From positions 62,001 through 126,000 of the forward strand of contig CAVTIS010000003.1 of the NCBI GenBank assembly GCA_963734845.1: DNA of 64,000 nucleotides, given 5' to 3'. Numbering within the stretch: the first letter of the stretch is position 1; each line of letters starts with the position of its first letter. The notes under the pieces were generated by a model, which saw only the letters and a program-made list of their open reading frames with translations, had not been told where the DNA came from and searched no databases. Source of the stretch: JAKAVN01 sp963734845. Its GTDB lineage: Bacteria; Desulfobacterota; Binatia; Binatales; Binataceae. The translations under genes and the position numbers were made by a program. Of the stretch, positions 35,285 through 43,798 are shown one piece after another.

Positions 35285-36301
35285 ATGGAGTTCATGAAGA
35301 TCGGAGGAACCCACCTTACGGTATCGCGCATCGCACTTGGAACCTGGGCTATCGGCGGCTGGATGTGGGGCGGAACTGATGAGAAGGAGTCAATTCAAAC
35401 TATACATACGGCGGTAGAGCGCGGCATCACGCTCATCGATACCGCGCCGGTCTATGGCTTGGGCCGCTCGGAAGAGATCGTCGGCAAGGCGCTGGCCGGC
35501 GGATTGCGCAAGCAGGTCGTCCTTGCAACCAAGGTCGGATTGGACTGGCGCAATGAACAGCCGTTTCGCAATGCGACTCGCCAACGCATCCTCGCGGAGG
35601 TCGAGGCGTCGCTCAAACGCCTGCGGACCGACGTGATCGACATCTACCAGGTGCACTGGCCAGACCCCGAAACGCCGATCGAGGAAACAGCCGAGGCGAT
35701 GGCTCAGCTGCATCGCCAGGGCAAAATCCACGCGATCGGGGTGAGCAACTTCTCCACCGCGCAGATGGACGCTTTCAGCGCCGTCGTGCCGATTCATACG
35801 CTGCAACCGCCCTACAACCTCTTCGAACGCGAGATCGAGCGCGAAATCCTGCCTTATGCGCTCTGGAGTGGGGTGGGCGTGCTTGCCTACGGGCCCATCT
35901 GTCGAGGACTGCTCAGCGGGAGAATGAAGCCGGAGACCCAGTTTGGCGGTGACGACCTGCGCAAGACCGATCCAAAGTTCCAGCTCCCGCGCTATCCGCA
36001 ATATCTCAACGCCGTCGAGCGGCTCGATCGCTTCGCCCAGGAGAGCTATGGCAAACGGGTGATCCATTTGGCGATGCGTTGGGTGCTCGATCAACCCGGG
36101 GTCACGGCCGCATTGTGGGGCGCGCGGCATCCCGCGCAGCTCGATCCGATCGACGGAATAATCGGATGGTCATTGGATGAAAGCGCGATGGAGGAGATCG
36201 ATCGCATCGTGCGCGAGTCGATCGCCGATCCCGTGGGTCCCGAGTTCATGGCGCCGCCTTCACGTCTCGAATTTGGCGCTACGTCTAACGCTGCCGCGTA
36301 G
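35285..36301 (+). CDS. Aldo/keto reductase
   Basis: A 338-residue NADPH-dependent oxidoreductase. The tetrad is complete: Asp52 and Tyr57 (IDTAPVYGLG), Lys83 (ATKVGLD) and His124 (YQVHWPD). The fold is a TIM barrel, with KIHAIGVSNFS and LAYGPICRGLLSGR typical of the YajO/AKR12-13-like group. Reduces aldehydes or ketones; the natural substrate is unknown. AAAGGAG lies upstream at somewhat long spacing. The following emrAB-like genes are on the opposite strand and converge with it. Confidence 0.87.
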   Translation: MEFMKIGGTHLTVSRIALGTWAIGGWMWGGTDEKESIQTIHTAVERGITLIDTAPVYGLGRSEEIVGKALAGGLRKQVVLATKVGLDWRNEQPFRNATRQRILAEVEASLKRLRTDVIDIYQVHWPDPETPIEETAEAMAQLHRQGKIHAIGVSNFSTAQMDAFSAVVPIHTLQPPYNLFEREIEREILPYALWSGVGVLAYGPICRGLLSGRMKPETQFGGDDLRKTDPKFQLPRYPQYLNAVERLDRFAQESYGKRVIHLAMRWVLDQPGVTAALWGARHPAQLDPIDGIIGWSLDESAMEEIDRIVRESIADPVGPEFMAPPSRLEFGATSNAAA

Positions 36302-36391
36302 GCCGTGTAACATCACCTGCACGAAATCGCGATGGCGGGGCCTGCCCCGCCATCGCTTTCGCTCGCGCCGCGTTCTCGCTCGCGGCGGCGA

Positions 36392-37999
36392 TCATTCCGC
36401 GGTTGCGTGTGCGGCCTTCGGGTCGTTTTTCTTGAGCATCATTGCGACCGGAACTGTCACCAGACAGACCATCGCGATCAGCCATGCCACGTCCATGTAA
36501 GACTGAACATTGGCCTGAGCGATCACTGCGTCGTAGGTACGCAAGTAGGTTTGACGCATCGCCTGAGGCTGGCTGAGCCCGCGGTGAAAGAGTTGCGCGC
36601 TCAGGTCGCTCGTCACAGTGCGAAAGGGCTGCTCGGCCGGCGTAACATGTGCGATCAGTTCGTCCTGATGGAATTGAGCGCGGCGCGCGATCATCGTCTC
36701 GACCAGCGAGATGCCGACGCTGCCGCCGAGGTTGCGCAGCAGATTGATGAAGCCCGAGACCTCGCCGCCTTTTTCCTCCGGCACATCCACATACGAGGCG
36801 GTGTTGATCGGAATAAAGAGCAGCGCGAGCCCGATCGACTGCAAAACGCGATACATCGCCGCCGTGCGAAAGTCGATCTGCAGGTCGATATTCATCGCCA
36901 CGAAATGAATCGCATATGCGCTCGCCAAAGATCCCACCACCGCCAACCATCGCGCCTGCACCCGTGTAACCAGCTTGCCGACGAGCGGCATCAAAACGAT
37001 CATCACTATTGCGCCGGGCGCGAGCGTCATCCCCGCGAGCTCGGCGTCGTAGCCCATGCACCCCTGCATGAACTGCGGAATGAACACGGTCATCCCGTAG
37101 ACCTGGACGCCGTAAACGAAGATCATCGCGGCCGCCGCCGCAAAACTGCGGTTCTTGAACAACCGCAGGTCGAGCACCGGCTTGCGCCGCGTCAGCTCCC
37201 ATATAACGAAGCAGACCAAGCTGACTGCGAAGGCCACCGCGAGGATCAAGATGAAATGCGAGACGAACCAGTCGTCCTCCTGGCCTTTGTCAAGTACGAC
37301 CTGCAAAGCTCCCAGGCACAGGGCCAGCAACCCGATGCCGACGTAGTCGACGCTGAACGACTGGCGTGCCTTCTTAAGCTGTTCGGTCAGATAGGGCGGA
37401 TCTTCGACCAGCCGCGAAACGAGCAGCAGCGAAAGGATTCCCACCGGGATGTTCATGTAGAAGATCCAGCGCCACTGGTAATTGTCGGTGATCCAGCCTC
37501 CGAGCGTGGGCCCAATCGCCGGCGCCAGTACGACGACCATTCCATACAACGCGAACGCCATTCCCAACTGCTCGCGCGGAAACGTGTCCTTCAGGATTGC
37601 CTGCGACACCGGCTGTAGCCCGCCGCCGCCAGCGCCTTGCAGCACGCGGAAAGCGATGAGCATTCCGAGCGACGGTGCGATTCCGCAGAGAAACGAACTC
37701 ACCGTGAAGACCACCACGGCCGCCATGTAGAAACGCTTGCGTCCGAACAGAACCGAGAGCCATCCGCTGATTGGCAGCACGATCGCGTTGGCGACCAGGT
37801 ACGAGGTCAGAACCCAGCTCGCATCGTCAACGCTGGATCCGAGGCCGCCCGCCATATACGGCAGCGCCACGTTGGCGATGCTCGTGTCGAGGACCTCCAT
37901 GAAGGCGGCCAGCGAAACCGTCGCGGCGATGACCCATGGGTTTACTCGACGCTTTGTGTGAGAAGCGCCTGTATCGGTGACTTTTGGTGCGGCGCTCAT
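36392..37999 (-). CDS. DHA2-family MFS drug efflux pump (EmrB-like)
   Basis: A protein of about 535 residues with 14 predicted helices. Typical motifs include FMEVLDTSIANVALPYMAGG (helix 1 of DHA2 pumps) and GWLSVLFGRKRFYMAAVVVF, then AGGGGLQPVSQAILKDTFP and LGGWITDNYQWRWIFYMNIP. By family it is the inner-membrane pump of an EmrAB tripartite multidrug exporter. ATG 37999 starts just after the EmrA-like stop at 38004; an earlier ATG at 38029 overlaps it. The two genes are one operon. Confidence 0.88.
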   Translation of the reverse strand: MSAAPKVTDTGASHTKRRVNPWVIAATVSLAAFMEVLDTSIANVALPYMAGGLGSSVDDASWVLTSYLVANAIVLPISGWLSVLFGRKRFYMAAVVVFTVSSFLCGIAPSLGMLIAFRVLQGAGGGGLQPVSQAILKDTFPREQLGMAFALYGMVVVLAPAIGPTLGGWITDNYQWRWIFYMNIPVGILSLLLVSRLVEDPPYLTEQLKKARQSFSVDYVGIGLLALCLGALQVVLDKGQEDDWFVSHFILILAVAFAVSLVCFVIWELTRRKPVLDLRLFKNRSFAAAAAMIFVYGVQVYGMTVFIPQFMQGCMGYDAELAGMTLAPGAIVMIVLMPLVGKLVTRVQARWLAVVGSLASAYAIHFVAMNIDLQIDFRTAAMYRVLQSIGLALLFIPINTASYVDVPEEKGGEVSGFINLLRNLGGSVGISLVETMIARRAQFHQDELIAHVTPAEQPFRTVTSDLSAQLFHRGLSQPQAMRQTYLRTYDAVIAQANVQSYMDVAWLIAMVCLVTVPVAMMLKKNDPKAAHATAE

Positions 38000-38003
38000 C
38001 GCT

Positions 38004-39335
38004 CTACCAGAATGTCCGCGGGTCGCCACTCACCCACACGGTTGGTTCCGCCGACATCCCCGGACGCAGGCGATGAGCCGGATCTTCTCCCGGGTACAGA
38101 TGAATCCTCACCGGCAGTCGTTGGACAACCTTCACGTAGTTGCCGGTGGCGTTTTCGGGCGGCAGAAGACTGAAGAGTTCGCCGGAAGCGCCCGGCAAGC
38201 CCTCGACGTAACCTTTGTAATCACGTCCCGTCGCGTCCACATGCACGGTCACGGGCTCGCCACGATGCATCCGGCGCACCTGTGTTTCGCGAAAATCAGC
38301 CGTGATCCAAATGCGGTTGAGCGGTACGACGGTGAGCAGCTGCTCGCCCGGCTGCACCCGCTGACCCATCTGAACGGTTTTGTCCCCGACCACTCCCGCG
38401 GCCGGCGCGACAATATGCGTGTAGCTCAAATTAAGCCTGGCCTGATCGAGCGAGGCTTGGGCAGCCTGCACGGCAGCCTGAGCCTCGCCAACCACTTGCG
38501 CCGCGGCCGAAATCGCCGCGCGGTCCGAGTTGACGGCAGCCGCGTCGACTTTTCCCACCTTGACGATTTCGTCGTAGCTCTCACGCGCAATCACGTTTTG
38601 ATCGAAAAGCTGGCGATAACGCGCCACGTCCGCTTGAGCCTTGGCATTGGTTGCGACGGCGGCGGCGCGATTCGCGATGGCCAGGCGGTAGCTCTGTTGC
38701 GCGGCGCTCACGCCTTGTCGGGCCTCGCCGAGATTGGCGCGGGCGTTTTCGACCGCGACCTGGTAGTCGCGCGGGTCGAGATCGACCAGCGGCTGGCCGT
38801 TCTTAACGTGATAAGTGTTCTCGACGTAAACGTGAACGACGGTGCCGTTGACCCGTGTGCTTATGGGATCGAGATGGCCATCGATCTCGGCATCATCGGT
38901 CCATTGGTATGACTGCAGGTAATTCCAAAAGTGCACTCCAACTGCACAAACAGCCGCCGCGGCAATCAGCGCTAGCAAAAGTGTGATACGACGTTTGCGG
39001 AGAAAACCGCCGAGGCCCGCGGGGTTTTTCGGATCGGAAGGCTCGCTCTCTTCGTCTCCTTCCAGGTAATCAGCAACGTCCGGGTCGTTCGGTTGCGGAT
39101 TTCTCTGCAAAGCCTCCTGTCGGTCTCGCAGCAGCTCGACTTCGAGCCGAGGTCGGCCAAGTTGATCGTAAAACGTCGTTTGCTCCTCTGGCGCCGAGGA
39201 ATTCTGCCGATGCGCCCCGTTGGTATGCGGTTGCGCCCGGCGCAAGGCCGGACCGTCATCGGAACCGCCGAGTCCATTTCCGTTCATTGCTCGGATGCCT
39301 CTTCCAGAGAGGCGTGAAAAACGTGATCCCATCAT
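38004..39335 (-). CDS. HlyD/EmrA-family membrane fusion protein
   Basis: A 443-residue adaptor. There is a long acidic cytoplasmic N-terminus (about 110 residues), one membrane helix (RITLLLALIAAAAVCAVGVH), then a lipoyl-like half STRVNGTVVHVYVENTYHVK, a long coiled-coil hairpin rich in Ala/Gln (residues about 215-320), and a beta-barrel with GEPVTVHVDATGRDYKGYV. It links the EmrB-like pump to an outer-membrane factor. The start may be ATG 39335 or 39287 (MNGNGLG), the latter with GAGG upstream. Confidence 0.87.
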   Translation of the reverse strand: MMGSRFSRLSGRGIRAMNGNGLGGSDDGPALRRAQPHTNGAHRQNSSAPEEQTTFYDQLGRPRLEVELLRDRQEALQRNPQPNDPDVADYLEGDEESEPSDPKNPAGLGGFLRKRRITLLLALIAAAAVCAVGVHFWNYLQSYQWTDDAEIDGHLDPISTRVNGTVVHVYVENTYHVKNGQPLVDLDPRDYQVAVENARANLGEARQGVSAAQQSYRLAIANRAAAVATNAKAQADVARYRQLFDQNVIARESYDEIVKVGKVDAAAVNSDRAAISAAAQVVGEAQAAVQAAQASLDQARLNLSYTHIVAPAAGVVGDKTVQMGQRVQPGEQLLTVVPLNRIWITADFRETQVRRMHRGEPVTVHVDATGRDYKGYVEGLPGASGELFSLLPPENATGNYVKVVQRLPVRIHLYPGEDPAHRLRPGMSAEPTVWVSGDPRTFW

Positions 39336-39408
39336 GTGCAGACCGGCGTCACAGGCTTTCGAGTCGATGCTTTAGTGAGGCGAGCTTCGAAGGTTCGGCG
39401 AAGCGCCG

Positions 39409-39951
39409 TCACACAGAGAGAGTTAAAAAATTGAGCAAATCCGGGCGAAATTGCCTTGTAGCGGAAACCGCGTCCGTAATCTTGCAGAAACGCCGCCGGA
39501 TTGCTCCGCTAGGTGGGGCGGAGATGTTCGGGACTATCGCGCGGGCTTGAGCGAGCAACCCGCGCGCAAGATCGCAATGACGCGGCATCGCGATGCCCGC
39601 GTAAGTTTCGAGCGCCGCCGCGAGCATCTCGCGCGCACGCTCGTGGTCACCAGCGGAGTCGCGTTCGAGTAGCATCCGGACCAGACTCGCCTGGACCAAC
39701 GAGATCGAAAGGAACAACGGCGTACCGGCCGAGCGGTTGATCGCAAGAATTTTCCTGATTCGCCGGTCAAGTTTTGCGAGCTCCGGTTCGCGCCCGAATT
39801 CGATCCAGGCTGAAGTCGAAACGCAATACGACAACGCAGCAATTTGACCCACCCGATGCGCGATCGGTTCCAGTTCCGTGCATATTTTCGCGGCCTCGTT
39901 GGTATCGCCGAGATGGTAGGCCGACTCGCGTCGCGCAGAGAGTCAACTTGA
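39409..39951 (-). pseudogene. C-terminal TPR-like fragment of a large regulator
   Basis: The frame carries ARRESAYHLGDTNEAAKICT, then EPIAHRVGQIAALSYCVSTS and ERAREMLAAALETYAGIAMP. This A-x-Y-x-LGD and REML--AL--Y---GMP pattern is that of the TPR-rich C-terminus of AAA-ATPase adenylate-cyclase/LuxR-type regulators. The frame opens after a TGA near 39948 and no ATPase domain precedes it. Confidence 0.5.
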
Positions 39952-40206
39952 TCTCATTTGTGACCGCCGGCGCGAGCAGTTTCCTCGTAACCAGAGCAGC
40001 CTCGGAGAGCCGAGCCTGAAGAGGCAGTGCCGCAAATTGTCACGGCGAAAAAAAATTGTCACGGCGAAAAGATGTCAGAGCATCAGGTTTAATTTAGCGT
40101 ATTAATCGAAACCATTGGATTCAACACTTGTTCCAATGTGGCGCGATTGTTGCTCGCGGTTCTTCCCGTCCGCTTCTCGCAGACATAATGTTGTCCCGGC
40201 TATAAA

Positions 40207-41046
40207 GTGCACCATCAACGCTCCAAAAGAACGACGCAGGATTTCTTCGGCATTGGCCGCGGACGCGGCGCAAGGCTGTGCTCCTGTATGCCCGCCCTTC
40301 TGATGCTGGGCGCGGTTGCAGTGCTGGGCGCCATCGGCTGCGATGGCTCGGACGGCAGCTCGGCGGCGGCTGCTACTTCAACCTCGATTGCGGCGGCTAC
40401 TACCACCGCGATTGCGCCGGCTACTCCGACCGCGACACCCTCACCCTCATCTGGGTTTACGATTTGTTCCGATCAGACTTATGCACTTTGCGCCGTCGCA
40501 AGCTGCTTCGTCCTGGATGACCTCGCGTACTGCAAGTGCGATGTGCTGTCGGGCGATAGCATTAGCCAGTCCGATGCGTTCGGTGATGGGCAGAACATCT
40601 GCACGGTGAACGCCGAGGGCGCGGAAAATGGCTACATGGCGAGCACCTTTAGCTTACCCGACTCGGTCGTTGCGCCGGACGGAAACCAGGCCCTGTACAA
40701 CTGCCCGGCCAGCACTTCCACTGGGGCGTATGCGCAGTGCGATGGAGGGTTGTGCTTCACCAGTTCAGAGGGGCAATCCTTTCCAGGGTTCAGCGATCCC
40801 CTGACTGGCGGTGAAATCATCTGCTCGTGCCCGATCACCCTGGCCGACCCCGCCACGGCCAGAATTGGCTATCAGATCGCTGGTCCGTACCCTTGCCAAA
40901 AATCTTTTTTCCAAAACTGCAAGCGCGCCACGGCCAGTAAGAAAAACGGCTCGCAGATCTATGTCGGCGCGCCGACCGGCGTCGCGGAACTCTTGACCCG
41001 CCAGCTGTATGGCAGCGTCCCGGCGTTGAACCAATGCCTTCCGTAG
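40207..41046 (+). CDS. Cys-rich lipoprotein of unknown function
   Basis: A protein of up to 279 residues. A basic stretch is followed by MPALLMLGAVAVLGAIGCDG with lipobox GAIGC, then an Ala/Thr/Pro linker (TAIAPATPTATPSPSS) and a domain of about 200 residues with about a dozen Cys (FTICSDQTYALCAVASCFVL, AYCKCDVLSG, LYNCPAST, YAQCDGGLCF, IICSCPITL), suggesting several disulfides. The start codon is uncertain (GTG 40207 or ATG 40288). The domain is not one I recognise; the gene is complete and unbroken. Confidence 0.6.
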   Translation: MHHQRSKRTTQDFFGIGRGRGARLCSCMPALLMLGAVAVLGAIGCDGSDGSSAAAATSTSIAAATTTAIAPATPTATPSPSSGFTICSDQTYALCAVASCFVLDDLAYCKCDVLSGDSISQSDAFGDGQNICTVNAEGAENGYMASTFSLPDSVVAPDGNQALYNCPASTSTGAYAQCDGGLCFTSSEGQSFPGFSDPLTGGEIICSCPITLADPATARIGYQIAGPYPCQKSFFQNCKRATASKKNGSQIYVGAPTGVAELLTRQLYGSVPALNQCLP

Positions 41047-41135
41047 CATCGTTCAAAGGAAGCCCTGGAGGTTTGTGGGCGAAGGCCAAACGTCAGCCTG
41101 CGCGCCGACCGCATCTACAGATCTAGCGCCCGGCG

Positions 41136-41246
41136 ACGCCGTGGAGACTGGCGATGGCCGCACTGGACCTGGACCATCTCTCAGGCGGCCAGTTTTATCT
41201 GGGGCTGGGATTGGATCCGAGCCTGCATCCCGAAAACATCACCTAA
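41136..41246 (+). pseudogene. LLM-type oxidoreductase remnant
   Basis: A 36-codon frame, RLAMAALDLDHLSGGQFYLG then LGLDPSLHPENIT. It matches ETAMAALDLDHLSQGRFTLG in the intact LLM gene on the other strand at 41328-42347. It is a piece of a paralogue that lay in opposite orientation. Confidence 0.65.
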
Positions 41247-41327
41247 ATGAGTAAGCTTCCATCGCCTCAAGCGGGCAACCGCGCGAGGCTCGGCGTCGCG
41301 CGCAGTTCCGTGCTCTCGCATCTCTGA

Positions 41328-42347
41328 TCAGGCAGTCCAGAAAGTTTGCGCTATCGCAGCCGTCTTGGCTGCCAGTTGTTCAGGACTCAAGCCCCAGCTC
41401 GGCGGCAAGATCAGCATAGAGTTGGCTCGTTGCCACAGTGGCTCAATTTTCTCCCGCACTTGATCCGGCGTACCACATGCCGCAAAGGTCCTTACCATCT
41501 CGTCTGGAACGAGACGGGCAGCCTCGGCAGGTCTCATGGAGTATGACGCCGCCTGAAGTTTGCGCGCTTCAGGCCCGAATCCGTGAGCTTCAAAATACGG
41601 ATGATACTGGGCAAAGCCCGCGTACATGGCAACGAACGGTTTGGCGTCGGCAACTGCGATGTTCGGGTCGCTATCAATAGACGCCGTCACCCAGGGCTGA
41701 AAGTGAACCTTGGCGGGGTCGCGTCCCGTGCGCGCCGCACCGACTGCCAGAGATCGCTGCGCTTGGCCCAACGACCATTCCACCGACCACACCGGATGTC
41801 CAATCAGCCCGTCCGCGACTTCTCCTGCGAGTTCGCACATCCGAGGACGCAGCGCAGCAATCCACACCGGGAGACGCTTACGATAGGGCGGTGCGGTGGG
41901 CTCGTAGCCGTGGAATTCGAGCTGATAACAGTCGCCTTGCCATGGTTTCATCGTGCCCGTGCGTGCCCCATCCTCAACGTGGCGTAGAATCTGCACGACT
42001 TCGCGTAGCCGCGAGACCGGTTTGTCGTAGGCCATCCCGTAATAACCCTTTGTCCAGTGCATGGGGCCGGTCCCCAGTCCCAAGGTAAATCGTCCCTGTG
42101 AGAGATGGTCAAGATCGAGGGCCGCCATTGCGGTCTCAAAGGGGCTGCGAGTGAGTCCAATCGCAATACCGCTGGCAAGCTGGATCTGTTTGGTAACCGT
42201 CGCCGCAACGGCCAGCGGGACAAATGGCGGGCCATACACCTGTGGCACCTCGACTCCCGTCAGGCCGTGCTCCTCGAGCGTCCGTATGCTCGCCGCGAAA
42301 TCCACGCCGCCGCCAAAGAAGACACTTGCCCAATAGCTTCGTTTCAT
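41328..42347 (-). CDS. LLM class flavin-dependent oxidoreductase
   Basis: A 339-residue luciferase-like TIM-barrel protein: FFGGGVDFAASIRTLEEHGL, then ASGIAIGLTRSPFETAMAAL and LGLGTGPMHWTKGYYGM. It is in the FMN- or F420-dependent monooxygenase/reductase superfamily; the cofactor cannot be decided. The C-terminal PDEMVRTFAACGTPDQVREK is usual for the family. ATG 42347 has AAGGAGG at about five bases, which settles the start over the frame to 42377. Confidence 0.85.
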   Translation of the reverse strand: MKRSYWASVFFGGGVDFAASIRTLEEHGLTGVEVPQVYGPPFVPLAVAATVTKQIQLASGIAIGLTRSPFETAMAALDLDHLSQGRFTLGLGTGPMHWTKGYYGMAYDKPVSRLREVVQILRHVEDGARTGTMKPWQGDCYQLEFHGYEPTAPPYRKRLPVWIAALRPRMCELAGEVADGLIGHPVWSVEWSLGQAQRSLAVGAARTGRDPAKVHFQPWVTASIDSDPNIAVADAKPFVAMYAGFAQYHPYFEAHGFGPEARKLQAASYSMRPAEAARLVPDEMVRTFAACGTPDQVREKIEPLWQRANSMLILPPSWGLSPEQLAAKTAAIAQTFWTA

Positions 42348-42550
42348 ACCGCCTCCTTGCTCCTTGCGAATGCTCATCGCTCACTGACACAGCGGACAAA
42401 CAGATGATTCCACCTGCTACTCGAAAAAGTATCGAAGAAGCGAGGAGCCGCTTCGACAAGGAATTGCGCGCCCATTAAGAACCGGCTCAACAGCATCAGA
42501 TGGCTCACTCATCGAAAAGCGCACGGCACGTAGCGCCTAAATCGCCTCGA

Positions 42551-43075
42551 TCAGTCAAGAGATTGTTTGGAATCGTGAGGAGAAGACGGCGCTGGACTGT
42601 TCGAAGTGGTCGCCAGTGCTGCAGCCCGGCCAGCCAGGTTAAAGCAATCGAGCGCTTCTCGGTTCCAATACCTTGGCGTTCGGCCCAGCACGCGGTTCAC
42701 GGCCCCTTCGGCCGCGTTCGGAATCCGGTTGAACAGAAACTCTGTGCGGCGCCACCAGCCGACTTGCATCCCAAGATTCTGCGCCCTTCCGGGTATATTC
42801 ACGGAGGGTGACTTAAACGTCACGGTGGCCCCGGGAGCGATATACAGGTCACCATCAATCTCTATCTTGCGCGAAGCGTTGATAGTGACGTCGCCCACAG
42901 CAGTAACCACGTCGCCGGGCGGAATCACGTAATCTGTAGTATTGATCGCTCCGGCAATCTGCGCCTTGTGTCCACATCCTGCAATCATCACAAGCAGCAC
43001 AATTCCAGCGAGCCGGCGCGCCTTGGGTATCAGCATTGTCCGCTGGATAGCAATCCCCCTGGTGCGTCGTGTCAT
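42551..43075 (-). CDS. Hypothetical lipoprotein with beta-repeat segment
   Basis: A protein of 174 residues from ATG 43075. The signal peptide ends LVMIAGC (lipobox IAGC). The mature part begins with a hydrophobic beta-rich stretch (VVTAVGDVTINASRKIEIDG, DLYIAPGATVTFKSPSVNIP), which could be a few strands of a beta-helix, followed by a Trp/Arg-rich and then low-complexity tail. An internal ATG at 43036 is an alternative start. Family unknown. It is directly downstream of the SCO1 remnant on the same strand. Confidence 0.55.
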   Translation of the reverse strand: MTRRTRGIAIQRTMLIPKARRLAGIVLLVMIAGCGHKAQIAGAINTTDYVIPPGDVVTAVGDVTINASRKIEIDGDLYIAPGATVTFKSPSVNIPGRAQNLGMQVGWWRRTEFLFNRIPNAAEGAVNRVLGRTPRYWNREALDCFNLAGRAAALATTSNSPAPSSPHDSKQSLD

Positions 43076-43103
43076 AGAGGACTTCTCCTGCCACCCAGCG
43101 ACA

Positions 43104-43641
43104 TTATCTGGCCGGGCGTGATTGGCTTGCCAGGACCTCCTGCAAATCACCAATCATCGTCGAGGCATTTACGATCGCGCCATCGTATTCGCGCAATTCA
43201 TGCCCATCCGGGCCGAGTATAAAAACTCCGCTGATGTGCTCGACTGAACCGTCCGGATCGCGCCGACGTTGCAGTTGAAAATCGGTCAATAGGCGGTCGA
43301 TATTCACAGGCGACTGGTCAAAAACACGCTACCCGAGACAAAATATCAAGGCCGAACTTCCTCTTTGTGCGTAACAGCAGGCAAGGACCTGGACAGCTAG
43401 TATAGATGAAGTCCGCTACGACCGGTTTGCCCTTCAGCGAAGAGAGAATGACATGGCGACCGTTCTGATCGATTAGCGTGATCGCCGGTAGGCAGTCCGC
43501 CTGATTGAAAGCTTCGTAGGCGCCAGTATTAGGTCGGCAAGCGCTGAAGACCATTACTGCAAAGGCGAGCGCTGACGCCCTAAACACCATGGTCGGCCGA
43601 CCCCCGCGCTTCAGGTCGATTCGTGTAGTCATTGTTGTCAT
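43104..43641 (-). pseudogene. SCO1/SenC-like copper chaperone, internal deletion
   Basis: The N-terminal frame (43318-43641) has a signal/lipobox (VMVFSAC), then LPAITLIDQNGRHVILSSLK and FIYTSCPGPCLLLRTK with the CxxxC copper site. A second frame (43104-43307) continues with RLLTDFQLQRRR and HISGVFILGPDGHELREYDG, which includes the conserved His ligand. About 60 residues between them are missing, with a shift. SCO proteins deliver copper to oxidases; this copy is broken. Confidence 0.75.
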
Positions 43642-43798
43642 CGCGAGAGCGAAGCAGGAATGTTCCTGATAACTAAGCGATACATAGATTCGGCTTCTTC
43701 GAAAGTTTACCAGCTTCTAACATTCGGTATTGTACGCTTGCAAATGCAGCTCGATTTTTATAGCTTGTCGCAACTCTTACCGGAATCGGAGCTATGCC

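Noticed and set aside
36332..37618. A 428-codon plus-strand frame across the EmrB-like gene
   Set aside because: It is a His/Arg-rich antisense shadow of a clearly conserved pump gene.
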